The notes below the pieces were generated by a model. That model worked only from the letters and a program-made list of their open reading frames with translations, did not search any database and had not been told where the DNA came from. A stretch of DNA of 64,000 nt from Symsagittifera roscoffensis (taxonomy: Eukaryota; Xenacoelomorpha; Acoela; Convolutidae): assembly GCF_963678635.1 (NCBI RefSeq), contig NC_087065.1:19479623-19543622 (forward strand), written 5' to 3'. How positions within the stretch are numbered: the first letter of the stretch is position 1; every line of letters starts with the position of its first letter. A program made the position numbers and the translations under genes. Below, piece by piece: positions 45,918 to 58,611 of this stretch.

Positions 45918-48900
45918 AGCCCCAACAATGTGACATGAGACGGACGCTAATTATAACTTGTTTAACTTAGAAAGAGAGATCTTAAATCAAAAAAAAATTC
46001 ACACACGACACAATTCGGTCCAAAATATTGATGATCTGATCTGAAAAGAAATAGTTGTTCCTTGATCATCACAGATTCCTAAAACACATACCTAAACTGT
46101 TTGCTTCAAAATTAATTTTAGGTTGATTTTGAGCGCAGAAAAATCCTTCCTCCAGAAGTTAAGTTTTTTGTATGTCCTTGGTGTTATGGTGTTTTTGAAA
46201 TGTAATTGAAGATATATATCTGGTGATATTTTGTAATAGATGGTAGGTTCAATTTGAATAGCTCAATTGCTTTTTTTATACTTCGCACATTATTTAGAAT
46301 TGTTTCAAAAGCCAATTTTTTGAAGTCAAAAAACAAAGAAGTGAATAAAAATTAAGTTTTAATTAGCACTTTCATCTGGGAGAATAGTGAAATTATAAAA
46401 ATATCTTGGGATAATTGATTGAAAATGAAATGATTACATAAAATGCATTATAGTTCTCAACTTTATATTGAGCGCTACACTCAACATTAACACATGTTGT
46501 AACATATCTTTATACAACTTTTTTTTAACCTAAATAATTTCCAAGTATTTATTAGTAAGTTTAAAGTATTTTCAACATTTTTAATATAAAGCGCTTATTT
46601 ATTATACCAAGTATTGAGGTGACTTGAAGAACCGTTTTTGCCAATAATAACATTTTCTGGATTTCAGTTTTATCATCAATTCATCAGTCAATTTATTCCT
46701 GACAAAAATCATAATCAGAAAGATTAAAATTTTCCTCAGTGTGGTTCCTGTTTGTGGTTCTTTGATGTACTTAGCTCTCAGCATCGACAAATAAAAACAG
46801 ACAATTTAAAAAAGTAATTTATAGAGCTCTTTTGCCAAGTAATTTTTTTTTAGTTTATATGTATGTAATTTCCACAGTTTTGTTTTTATTTGATTTCCTT
46901 GTGCTGATAGCCCGAATTGACGTCCAAAGAAAAAAGCCTATCAAACATTTTCGTAAATATAGTCTACTGAAAAAATGCTTATCTCACAAACTCCAAGAAA
47001 AGTTTTTAAAATTTTGATGAACGTCTTTGGTCTATTTGTCTCTTTTGAAGCTTTCTGGTCATTAAAAAATGATTTAAATTTTTCGATAAATTTTTCAAAA
47101 TAATATTCCATGTGAAAATCTTAATTTTACCTTAAATCCCTAAATGCAGTTTACGTGCGCGGTAGCTGCAGTTACACTCTAGGTTTTCTTTTGACAAAAA
47201 TCCGTGGTTATTGTTTCGAATGAAACTAAAAATTTCAGAATGAATTTTTTTGTATTACTTTTTAAGGAAAAAAAGCTGGTCATACAAAATCATGGTGTTT
47301 AGAAAAATGCTTATCATGCTATTTTTATACAGCTTTTGTATGAAAAAAACTTATGAAAAAGCACAAATTTAAACTCTAGATTATGAAAAAAATTGCTTAT
47401 TATAAAACTTCGACTCTTTTCCCTTCCACCTTCCACTTCCTGTAAGTTCCGATTTCATTATCTAACGAGTGTTATCACAAGATTGAGTATGAAGACTAAA
47501 CATGTTTGTCTTAAATGGTGGTCGAAAGCCAAGGCGTTTACTTTTAATCGTGGCAGGCAAAATTAAGTCGGATTTTTTTGCTTCAAAATTCAATATAGGT
47601 TGATTTTGAGCGCAGCATAATCCTTCCTCTAGTAGTTCAGTTTTTGTATGTCCTTGGTATTTTGGTGTTTTTGAAATGTAAATGAAGTTATATACTGGTG
47701 ATATAATAAAATAGGTGGAAGGTTCAATTTGAATAGCTCAAAAAAATTTTTTATACTTCGCACCTTATTTACACAATATTTACATTTATTTCAAAAGCCA
47801 CTTTTTTTGAAGTCAAATGCCCACGAAAAGAAAACTTATTTTTTAAAAAGCATTTCATCTGGCAGAATTTTGTGTATACAAAAACTATCTTAAACAAAGT
47901 AGTATAATTGAATGAAAATGAAATGACTATATAAAATACAATATAGTTCTCAAAATTAAAACATGCACTACACTCAAAGATACCACATTTTGTAACATAA
48001 TATGACCAAATAACTTTTTACCATTTTTTTATATAACTTAAAACAATTCCAAATTTTTAATAATAAGTTTCAAGTACTTTCAAAATTTTTTATAGAAAGC
48101 GGCCATTTAATATACCAAGTTTTGAGGTGACTTGAAGACCCGTTTTCGCCGATAATAACTTTTTCTGGATTTCAGTTTTATCATCAGTTCATCAATCAAA
48201 ATATTCCTGACATTAAAAAATCAGACAGAGTTAAATTCAAGAAAACTAGCAGTTTCATAGTTTCTCCTCCTTGTGGTTCCTGTTTGTGGTTTTTTGACGT
48301 ATTTAGCTTTCAGAATCGATAATTAAAAACAAACAATAAGAAAAAATTAATTCAGAGAGCAATTTTGCCGAACAATTTTTTTAAGTTTATAATTATGTAA
48401 CTTCTGCAATTTTGTTTTTATTTGGTTTCATCGTGTTGATAGTCCAAGTTGACGTCCAAAGAAAAAAGTGTTTATCAAACACTTTCATATATTTAGTCTA
48501 TTCGAAAATACTTCTTTTTACAACTTTTTTATATAACCTAAACAAATTCCAAATAATCAATAATTAATTTTTAAGTACTTTGAACTTTTTCTATATTAAC
48601 TGCTCATTTAAAATACCAAGCATTGAGGCGACTTGAAAACCCGTTTTGCCGATAATAACTTTTTCTGGGTTTAAGTTTTATCATCAATTCATCAATCAAA
48701 ATATTCCTGACATTAAAAAAAATCAGACAGAGTTAAATTTAAGAAAATTAGCTGTTTTATAGTTTCTCCTCAATGTGTTTCCTGTTTGTGGTTATTTGAC
48801 GTATTTAGCTTTCAGAATTGATAAATAAAAAAACAAACAATAAGAAAAAATTATTTCAGAGAGCAATTTTGCCGAGCAATTGTTTTAAGTTTATATATTT

Positions 48901-49740
48901 ATGTATTTTCTTCAATTTGGTTTTTATTTGATTCATCGTGCTGGTAGCCCGATGTGACGTCCAAAGAAAAAAATTCTGTCAAACATTTTATATATATATA
49001 GTCTATTAAAAATGCTTCTTTTTACAACTTTTTTATATAACTTAAACAAATTCCAAATATTTGATAATAATTTTTTTTATTTTTTCAACATTTTTTATAT
49101 GAAATGCTCATTTAATATACCAAGGATTGAGGTGACTTGAAGACCCGTTTTTGCCGATAATAATTTTTTCTGGATTTTAGTTTTATCATCATTTCATCAA
49201 TTAATATATTCCTGAAAATAATCAGAATCAGACAGCGCTGATTTATAGTTTTTCCTTCTTATGGTTCCTGTTTGAGGTTTTTTTGACTTAATTAGCTTTC
49301 AAAATCTTTAAATAAAACAAACAACAAGAAAGAGTAATTGAAAGAAATAATTCGCCCAGCGATTTTCTTTAGTTTATATGAATATAATTTCCACAATTTT
49401 GATATATTTGATATCATCCTGCTGATAGCCCGAATTGACGTCCAGTGAAAAAAAGGCTTATCAAACAGTTTCGTTTATATAATCTATCGAAAAAAGGCTG
49501 ATCATACAAAATTCATCCTAAATTTGAAAACTGTTTTGCGAAATTCAGTATCTTTCCATGTGAAAACAAGAAAATCAACCTAAATGGGTAAAATCACCGA
49601 ATGCAGTTTATGTGCAGGGGAACTGCCAGTTACACTCTGGGTTTTCTTTTGACATAACCCGTGGTTACTCTTTCGAATGAAACAAAAATTTCAAAACATA
49701 TTTTTTGTATTAGTTTTTTTTGGAAAAAAGCTTGTCATAC
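45918..49740 (+). repeat. Higher-order satellite array 2
   Basis: Order P (46120), Q (46628), R (47150), P (47595), Q (48137), Q (48640), Q (49141), R (49605): the same plan as array 1 plus one extra Q block. Abutting Q blocks are 501-503 bp apart. Confidence 0.85.
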
Positions 49741-50776
49741 AATTTCGTAGTATGGAAAAAATGCTTGTCTTAAAAATTCATGGTATGAAAAAATGCTTAT
49801 CATGCTATTTTTATACAGTTTTGGTGATAAAGAGACTGATGAAAATGCAAAACTTTAATTCCATAGTAAAGCTAAATTGCTTATTATAAAATTTCGGCTC
49901 TTTTCCCATCCCACACTCCACTTGAAGTTTGCAGATTGAGGGCAAGGAAAATGAGCCACAATTTCATAGTATGCTGATTTCCCTATTTCTACACACTTAC
50001 TTTTACTCTATGAAATTTTATGAAAGAGTACGATAAGCATGTTTTTCGTATTTTAAAATTGTATGTAAAAAGTTTTGTCAACCCGGGTGCATAAGTGCAA
50101 GCATGAAAAAGAAATTTGAGTTCCAATGAAAGCACGTGTATTCGTTGTTTGCAGAGTAAGTTCAAGTGAACAGCCAAAAGTGGAAACTAATTTGTCGAAG
50201 ATTTTAACAAAATGATATTTTGCTTGACTTGATGAGATAATTCAATAAAATACCTAAATTTGCTCGGAAAATTTAAAAAAAAAGAAAACGAAGCAATTAA
50301 AACACAACTGAAAATTTTTTGTTTTGTGACAGCTTAGTCTGATTATATAAGGAAAAAACTTATAGATTTAGAAATGAAGTAAATTTTTTGTTTTTGTGGT
50401 CTATATATTTTATAGACTATAAAATTTTGTACTTTTCTTTCTGTAAAAACTTTTAGCCTTTCTAAGTCTTCCTAAAGTCTTTCAATAGCTTTAGTCTGTC
50501 TAGTCTATAGTTTTTTTCCTGATAAATATTTTATCCAATTTTGATTTTGTGTTCGTTTTCATGGATGTTAATCAAGAATGTTGACTTGGTTTCCGTACCG
50601 AGAACTTTTTTTCATTTCTGACCAGAAATACATTATATCCAATCAAATTTTTTATCAGAAATTCTTTTTGAAATGTTTAAATAAAGCAGGGGTTTTCTTA
50701 AAATTCTTCATTTCTCATTCTAATTCTGATCAGAAATTAGCTAAACCGAAGCTATTGCTAGCTAGAAGAAAGTTTC
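49741..50776. other. Array edge and spacer
   Basis: The satellite fades out. A terminal-repeat-like gtcaacccgggtg lies at 50077-50089, matching the ends of the element at 61376-62268. No gene. Confidence 0.45.
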
Positions 50777-50845
50777 CTGGTCGCACTTCTGACCGGCAGT
50801 TTTCCAACTCATCTTTCTAACCACTATGCTACAGCCCATGTTACA
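50777..50845 (-). repeat. tRNA-derived SINE head 1
   Basis: Minus strand contains a good pol III A box (TGTAGCATAGTGGTTAGA, about 50818-50837) followed about 45 nt later by a degenerate B box. Not a foldable functional tRNA. Confidence 0.6.
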
Positions 50846-51044
50846 GTTTCATAGTTATAGCAAAATGAGACTTGAATCAACAATTTTTGATTTGTATTGT
50901 ATTGCATCTGTTATTGTGCATACTCGAAGCATGTTTATCTCGCGAGGCGCAATCCAGGTTCTTGGCTATTTGCTGTTTGCACCGGGGCAGTGACTTTGAT
51001 TCTTTGATTTAATACTTGTTGAAAAAAATAGTTCGTGTGATCGG

Positions 51045-51110
51045 TTTAAAGCGGGGTTCGAACACGGTCATGAGGCTTCCGCTCGAAATAACTGTGCAAC
51101 GTTGCCTGTT
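51045..51110 (-). repeat. tRNA-derived SINE head 2
   Basis: Minus strand has GTGTTCGAACCCCGC (B box, about 51049-51063) preceded by an A box-like GCACAGTTATTTCGAGCGG (about 51081-51099). Resembles an elongator-type tRNA in outline. Confidence 0.6.
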
Positions 51111-51185
51111 GCTTAGGCTGAAGCCAAAAGGTTGTTCAACAAACGATGAAAGAGGAGGATGGTGTACATGTGGCTATTTGTGGCA

Positions 51186-51218
51186 GTTTCCGAAGCAGCC
51201 CTGCGGGGCTGTGGAAAC
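51186..51218. other. Strong hairpin
   Basis: gtttcc / ggaaac and cagccc / gggctg pair around a tgcg loop. GC-rich in an AT-rich setting. It may be part of the neighbouring SINE. Confidence 0.5.
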
Positions 51219-51429
51219 GGCGAGAAAAAAAAGTGTATTACGTTTGGAAGCTTTTTTTGAAGACTATTCAGAAAAAAATGAAAAAAAAAAACATTTTGGT
51301 TTCATAGAACGACTTTGCAGATACTTTTCTGTTCCTTGGAAGGTTGCCATTTCCAAGTGGTAGCAGTGAAAAATTAGTTTATTTGTTTTTAAACAAGATG
51401 AAAAGCAAAAAAATCGAAAGAGTTTTTTT

Positions 51430-51510
51430 TTCTACCTCAATCGGAGTCTCAAACTGCAAACTGTGGTTTTTTAATCAAATGTTTTTCCACTCCGCTATGG
51501 TGGCTGCTTA
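51430..51510 (-). repeat. tRNA-derived SINE head 3
   Basis: Minus strand A box-like CCATAGCGGAGTGG (about 51486-51500) and a weak B box-like GTTTGAGACTCCG downstream. Ser/Leu-tRNA-like outline. Confidence 0.45.
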
Positions 51511-51779
51511 TACACTGACCGTTCATTACAAATTATAAAACAGGAAAGTTGAACTGTTTCGACACAGAGGCATGGAAGCATCAAATGGGACAAAATAGGA
51601 AAAAAAAAATTTTCTCTAATCATTATCTACGAACCCAGTTTTGTACTCAGAGCCTTCAGCTTGTCAAATAAGTGATCACAGCGAAGAAGTGATCTTTATT
51701 TTTTAATTTTAAAAGATATGACCTTTTTACTTTTTCTTTTCACATTACATGAAAGATTTCAATCAAAAATTTTTCTCCA

Positions 51780-51848
51780 ATCAGGTTTGAACCTTGTGAT
51801 TTGGCGTATGGGACCAAAACATATACGCTCGGCTATGGTGTGAGCGGA
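51780..51848 (-). repeat. tRNA-derived SINE head 4
   Basis: Minus strand A box-like CCATAGCCGAGCG (about 51828-51840) and B box AAGGTTCAAACCTG (about 51784-51797), close to the spacing of a real tRNA. Confidence 0.55.
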
Positions 51849-52980
51849 AAAAAAATTGAAATTTTTTCAAAAATTAATCCGTTTTCCTTCTAATTCCCCA
51901 CTTTTATTGGTAAAAAATTGGGATTTCCCCCAGAAAGTTGAATGGAAAAAGAGTTGGATCATAAATCGTCACCTCGAATTCCCAAGCCAGTGACAATGGA
52001 AAAAACCAGAAGAAGAAATATCGGTACGTTTGCGAGATCGTATTTTATATCCGTCAAAAGCTTGAAGTCAAACGCTCGCGACTGCTTGCTAATGGTTAGT
52101 GGAACTCGCGCGCTTGCACGCGCTTGTATGGAAGAGTGGCGCAAAAAAACGCCAACCACATAGAGAAAAATCTTTTCTGCACAGAAAATAGGAGAAAACA
52201 AAGCAATATAATCTATATAAAACTTCTATCAAGAAAAACAGCCTCCTTTGTGTACGGTTTCTAAGTTGGGATTTTTCAGTCAAACAGTAGCGATCGTTTT
52301 ACAAGTAGCGCTTAGCAGTTTTTTTGCGAATCAAATAGGGTGTAAGATCGTAACTTGGTCTATCTGGGGAGATGGGGATGTGAACTTGATCCCTAAAACT
52401 TTCTCAAGTGTGTATAAAGTGTAGAAATAAATAAAATAAATACAATAGACACAATTTTGTCTTTGTGAAATATCTAACACAAACCGAAAAAACGAAAATA
52501 TCCGCTTGCCGTGAAAATAGCACAAAATGATCCAACCACATCCAAAAAGCTATAAAAATGTTTTTTCTTTTTTCTTCAAAAATGCGTCTTTTTCGAGCGT
52601 TGTGACTTCAGCCAATAAAACAAAACAATGAGAATTTCTAATTTAGGTATAGTCGGCGACAACAGCCACTAATTTAGGTATAGTATTTGAAAATCGAATA
52701 TGACTTAAAGACAAAAATTGAATTGTTTTTGCACTTATTTGAAAATGAAAAAGTTAACCGCATAGGTCGCGCTAATTGGAGCTTCCTAGAATAATTTTTG
52801 TTGAGTAAATTTCCATTTTGAGATAGCCAACGTTGGTCGATTCGTTTATTTGCTGAAAATTAGATTCAACCTGAAGTTTTTAACCCGGTTTTTCGCAGCA
52901 CTGAGACAAACTACTGAAAAATTTCAAGTTTTTTTTTCAATCGATGTTAGAAGGGGTTCAATAAGAGATTTCACTCGACA
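51849..52980. other. Spacer, no gene
   Basis: Short frames on both strands around 51942-52283 are not supported by any motif. The direct repeat 'taatttaggtatagt' occurs twice near 52640 and 52670. Confidence 0.4.
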
Positions 52981-52989
52981 TTACGAGGC

Positions 52990-54450
52990 CAAACTGAACA
53001 TCCTCTGGATTTTAAGCGGAATCCACAACAGGCCAAAATCAGGTTTGTCGCGGAACCCGCAACATGGCTACTTTTCTTTGATCTATTATGCTGTTTTGTG
53101 TTCCACAAACAAATACCTAAATCATTGTACCGCTCAAAATCGCTCGAAAATAGGCGATTGACGGAACCCGCAACTGTATTTGTGGAATTCAGAACTAAAT
53201 GATACAACATTTGTAACGTTAAATTGACCTGTTACGGAATCCGCAACTGTAAGTGAAATCCGCAATTTGTAAGTGGAATCCGCAAATTGTAAAGGGAATC
53301 CGCATACATATATCTTTATGTGTAATAAACTTTAAAACTATATCATTTAAATGCATTATTTGATTTCACTAGAACAGAAATTTACTAGAAAAGATCAGTG
53401 TTTGGGATTAATGGAATCCCAATTACTGATCAGTGTTTGGGATCGATGAAATCTCAAATACTGAACTAATTGGACAATCTGCTATGCGTTGGTTTTCTAA
53501 TCACTGTCAACCTAATGACTCCAAAAAATGGATAGATTTACTAGAATAGAAATTTACTAGAATAGATCAGTGTTTGTGATTAATGGAATCCCAATTACTG
53601 ATCAGTATTTGGGATCGATGAAATCCCAAATACTGAACTAATTGGACAATCTGCTATGCGTTGGTTTTCTAATCACTCTCAACCTAATGACTCCAAATAA
53701 AATTTAGATTTACTAGATTAGAAATTTACTAGAATAGATCAGTGTTTGGGGTTAATGGAATCTCAATTACTGATCAGTATTTGGGATCAATGAAATTCCA
53801 AAAACTGAACTAATTCGACAATTTGCTATGCGTTGGTTTTCTAATCGATCTCAACCTAATGATTTCAAATAATGGATTTTTTCCACATTATTCCAGTTTT
53901 TGGAATTCCATCAATCCCAAATACTGACCAGTTTTTGGGATCGATGGAATCCCAAACACTGACCTGATATGGCTATATGCTGTGTGTTCCATACAATCTG
54001 AACTCCTTGACTCAAATATTGAAATCATTCAGTGCTGTGTTCCCAAAGTACTGAAAGATGACATCCACCGAATTAGGTTACCAATATTTTGAGACTTTTT
54101 CGTGGATTCCGCTGACAATGGTTAAGTCTTTGCTTTTTATTTTCGCATAGCTAGAGATAAGAATCCCAGCTCAGCTTTTAATTGTTCATATGCAAGTTCA
54201 GTATTGAACAAAACTCGGAATCCACTCGCAGTTTGCGGAATCCATTTACGTTTGGGGATTCCGCTTACTTTTTGCGGAATCCACTTACAGTTGCGGAATC
54301 CAGAACAACTAGCTATATTTGCTTGTTGCGGAATCCGCAACAAAACAAATGTGCCGACAAGATTTACGTAACAGGTATATGTATGCGGAATTCACAGAAT
54401 GTTTGTTTGTGGAATCCACTTACATTGTGGAATATATTTTAAGACTTGAC
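52990..54450. repeat. GGAATCC-rich satellite region
   Basis: More than a dozen copies of a motif like gcggaatccgcaac, itself near-palindromic, in two clusters (53010-53310 and 54210-54430). They flank three tandem ~173-bp units (53381-53900) containing 'gatcagtgtttgggat' and 'ggaatcccaattactgatca'. Open frames here (for example 52850-53161 and 54182-54442) are repeat artefacts. Confidence 0.8.
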
Positions 54451-55400
54451 TCTGGAATCCAAGAACATACAGACACAAAATTGTGCTCCTATCCAGTGCA
54501 CAATTTGGCCTCGTAATGGACCTACTGTCAGTATTGAATGTGGTACCTGATTGCGCGTTGCAAAAAAAACTAAACACACCCGAAGACTATTTTTCTGCTT
54601 ATTTTTAATGGTCAAAATTTAACGTTCAACTGCATCTTGATTTTTTTGGCCAATATAAAAATTCAACAAATAAAATTGAAGAAAAAATTCAAGCCTGATA
54701 AAATAAACGAAATAATAGAAACGTTATTATGGTCTAGGATTAAAATATATTAGCTAGTTGAGCAAATTGATATCATGAAGTACAAGGTTAGTCTCGCTAA
54801 TAAATTCAGTAGTTTGGAACTTAACTTTACAAAATTATATATCAATTGTGCTTTCTCAATCGCTCTCTTAGCAAACATGAAGATCAATTTTTACGTAGCA
54901 ATATCGAATTTTTGAAAACTTATCTTTATTTAATGCGCGGTTGTATTCTTTCAATAATTTTTTTTGGGATCAGAGAAGGTTCATCTGATTCTTCACTAAA
55001 AAAGCTTATAGATAGTATAGATAACCATAAATCATTGTTTAAGCTGGTAGCAATCAAAATACGGGGTCCAATCTAAGTTTTTTTGCGAGCAGCTTGACTG
55101 TTCAGAAAAATCGTCGAAACTTTAGTCGACTTGTGAAACTCGAGCAGAAACTGCGATAACCCGTGGAACTCTCCGATGTGTAAAACAAGTAGTATCCAGA
55201 AATAGAACAATTGTTCTCTGAACTTAGTCTCTTTTGTCTCAGCCTAGTAGTAGGTTCGGCCGTAAGGCTTTTGTAAGTTCTACGTGTTCAGTCGTTTGTT
55301 TGGCTAATTTTGGCCTCGGCGATATCATTTTTCAGGTAGACTGCCCCTGAGCTATTTTGATGGTTGAATCAGTCACCGGTTTGTGAGTGGCTTCCCGTTC
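54451..55400. other. Spacer, no gene
   Basis: AT-rich. The plus-strand frame at 54846-55076 has no motif. Confidence 0.4.
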
Positions 55401-57750
55401 TCCGCTTCTCATCCTCTCTGAATAGGGTTTTCTTTGGTGATTTCACCACTTTTCTTGATGTCTTCAATGAACCCATTTTCCCATGAAAATTTTAATCACA
55501 TGTTTTTTTAAAGTAAAATTTGCCCATCCCGTCTTTTCAACTCCAATGGGCCTTCACGTCCAATTTGTTCTCAAAACTTCCTTGCTCTCCCTTTACCTTG
55601 CTATATGCAGTTGTTTCTTGATCATCGGGCTGGCGTCTCTAATCAGGGTGCCTTTGTCGATTAGCTTCAAAAACTATCGTGTCTTCGCTTTTTTGGAATG
55701 CCATCACAGCCGATGGATCCAGGTTTTTTTTGTGTAAATGTTAACACCCTAAACTTGACCCTAGTTACCTAAAGTGTTATTTTTGGCAATCTCCCTGTTA
55801 GCTTGGATTTACGACATTGTTGCTGTTTTGTTTATTCCAGTAAGAATCGCGAATAATTTTAATGCGGCAAATTTAAGACGGAATCATTTTCCTCAAAAAC
55901 ATTCCTCCCAATCTTCGCTTAATTGTTTGTAGCTTCCATTAAACAAAACCGCGCCGTCTATGATTGCCCATTGGGCAGATTTTTTGTTTTCTATTGTGTT
56001 CATTACAATTTTGTTTCATAGTTTCCCTTTAAACCCTGAGGACCGGTCTGACTTTATTGATTCCGGTATGCCAAGACTATCTATCTATACAAATTCTCAA
56101 AAATTTCAAAGCAGGGAACTTTCTTAAAATTTCAACGACAGGAATTTTGATAATCTATCAATTGTCGCAAGCTGATAACATTTGTTCCCTTTCTGATTTT
56201 CTATCAGTACAGCACAACAAGATGATAATTCTCCCAGATGAGTGAGCAACGGTAGTTGTTTTTGGGAATTCTTTGGGATTAAATAACTGGCATTCTTACT
56301 CCATTTAGTCTAACTGCGGAATTCCTCCGCTAAGTTTACTATGACTTTATGCACGTAGGGTCACCACAAGTGTCTCGACACTCCCAAATTTGACTTTGGC
56401 CCCGGGTGCCTCTGTGGTTTTGTTTCAGGACAGATAGACGTAGTTGAACAAGGACGTAGGATGACTATCCACTAAGATGAAGTCAATCACTCTTGCCATC
56501 TGGTTCCAGAGTGGGTTCGCATATAGTCTCATTAGCTTATATCCTTGCTTTTCCCCTACTTCTACTATAGAGTCGATCCATTCATGCATAATCCAAACAA
56601 ATCAGGTAGTAGGATCCTATAGTGTTCTCTTTGTTGCTTTCTGAAAGCCGGCCGGCATGTCAGCCAACCCATAAAATCTGGTTACGAATCTACAGGTTAC
56701 CGTTGGTTACCTTCGGCTATTTTGAAGTTGCAGTGCTTCGCTGTATTTATTGATTTTAGGTAACTGATATTAGTTTTTGAGTAATTTTAGTTTGATGAGT
56801 TTGGCATCTAGTGCCAATTTACCGAGTTATCTTTTTCCTACGGCATTATCAATCGGTGCAATGAAACAATCGCTCGTGCACATGTCCATTTCTTCAATGA
56901 GAGCTTCTAATATCTGATTCCTGATTTTTGTCTGAATAGTTTTCTGAACATGAATGGAAATTCTTCTTTTTTTTTCTCGTATGGGGTACTAATTGATTTA
57001 AGCTTCTAGCGCACTATACAATTTCTGATCAACGAGCGAATAGTTGTATGAATTATTAAAAAAAAATTTTAACAACCTTCCAGATTCTCGCCTTTTAGCA
57101 CGTGACACCTGGACAACTCTCTTAGAACCCGCCTTTGTGTAGTTGAAATTCCCATTTTCCCAGGAGGTCCAGTCCTATTTTGCATATGGTCCGCCTCTCT
57201 GTAATTAAAAATATTTTTCTCTTTACCTCCCAGCTTGCTGAGCATGGATTTGTTTTCAATGACCACAACAAAAAGAAAAGATTGTTTGTTTTAATTTTCA
57301 AACTGTGCTGCAGATTTATTTCCTCTGCTAGAATAAGTCCTAATGATCTAGAATTATCAGCAACCTGCCCAGTTCAGAAACGAAAATGCGCTGCCTGTAT
57401 CAACTTTCAGTTGCAAGATGTGTTTCTCACGCAGGTCAAGCTCCTTGACGATTTCTTTCAATCGAAAATTGGGTTTGGCAGAAGTAATAATTTATTCTGT
57501 ATCACCACTTATTGCTTTGACTGGTACTCATCAGTTCATCGTGTTTCTTGATTCTTTCCTCGCTGTACTTTGAGATTCCTTCACCAATTGAGATACCTGT
57601 CTGAACTGACATAAAAACAAAATCATTGCGAGAGTCTTCTTGAATTGGATTGCGTTCTTTTTCCGAAACTTCTTGAATCTCGCAGACTTGCTTTTTGCAA
57701 AAAAAAATGCTTTCCACTGTTTTGTATGTTTTCCCCATTGCTGGACAGTT
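55400..57750 (-). pseudogene. Second Ty3/gypsy pol remnant
   Basis: Minus strand, high to low: aspartic protease active site 'LKVDTGSAFSFLN' at about 57370-57410; protease C-terminal block 'IGLDLLGKWEFQL' at about 57140-57190; RT blocks with 'FYGLADMPAGFQKATKRTL' at about 56625-56690 and a degraded YxDD-side segment at 56430-56520; then possible RNase H material at 55900-56050. Many stops. No LTRs recognised. Different in sequence from the element at 34-40.6 kb but of the same class. Confidence 0.75.
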
Positions 57751-58284
57751 TATTATTTGCCCCTCTGAGAAAACACGACCCCATAAAATGCATGATTTTT
57801 TTTCTGTTATGTTTTGTTATTTTCGATAATTGTTTTCCTTCCTATTCGGTTCCTGTTTGTACTGTCTTCTGATTCTTCGATTTGAGTTCCTTGCTGTGCT
57901 TATTGGCTTCTGTTTGATTTAGCTCCCTGGCTTGATGTTGTTTCTGCCCCTGCAGGACTGCTGCGCTCTGTTTCTGGACTGAAAATATCGTCTGTTTTAT
58001 CTTATGGCACAAACTTTTATCAGAATATATGTCAAACTGTCACTTTTGACTTTTTGGTTCGCACACTACCATTCAAAGTATGTTTAGTTGCGCACAGTTA
58101 GATTAAGTCTTTAGAATATTAATAAGTCTTTAGAATATTAATAATATTAGAATAAGTCTTTAGCAAAAAAATCAAAATAAGGACAGCTATGTGCTGACAA
58201 AGCTGGACCCTTCGAGCTGTGAAGGCAGAGTTTTGGCAAGGTTTAGTAAAAAAAATAAACGTATCGGTTATAATATATTTATAG
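57751..58284. other. Upstream flank of gene B
   Basis: 57830-58000 may still hold gag-like Gln/Lys-rich remnants of the retroelement on the minus strand. A short tandem 'taagtctttagaatattaa' repeat lies at about 58105-58165. Confidence 0.4.
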
Positions 58285-58611
58285 TACTCTGTTTGCTGGG
58301 AGAATGCGCAATTGTGATGGAACAAATTGATTGCGCGACCTGCAATGCAACCGTAATAAAAGTACAAATTCGCGAAGATTACGCTTCAAATAACGGCGAC
58401 ATCACATCGATCGGACCCGTTTCCTGCCTCTACAACACAAGCTTCGATTGTTCTTCAAGTCTAATCGATATCAAAATAAATGCAACCATCGGAGCCGAAC
58501 TGACTTTTGTCAACCTGGAACCTCAGAACTCGTTTCTCATAACAGTGTCTTCAGTTAATTTTAGCTTAACTGGGGTCGACTCAACTCAGAGAAACATCAC
58601 AGTTTGTACAG
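58285..58611 (+). CDS. Gene B, Fn3-like exon 1 (5' edge uncertain)
   Basis: Open frame ending in ITVCT and a phase-1 gtgtgt donor, the same closing pattern as gene A exons. It contains an Fn3-like strand E-F segment ('LEPQNSFLITVSSV'), several N-x-S/T sites, and four cysteines near the front (including Cys-Ala-Thr-Cys). The 5' edge may be an atag acceptor at 58281-58284, which gives a phase 1-1 exon of 327 nt, although the tract before it is poor in pyrimidines. A hydrophobic run ('IFIVLCLLGECAIVM') just upstream of the only in-frame ATG could be part of a signal peptide whose start is in another exon. Confidence 0.65.

Noticed and set aside
50777-51848. Functional tRNA genes
   Set aside because: A and B boxes are present, but anticodon and acceptor stems do not pair well; SINE heads or pseudogenes fit better.
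52850-53210. 103-codon plus and 79-codon minus frames
   Set aside because: They overlap the GGAATCC-type repeats and show no motif or splice context.
57180-57551. 123-codon plus-strand frame
   Set aside because: It is opposite the protease DTGS and downstream blocks of the retroelement remnant.
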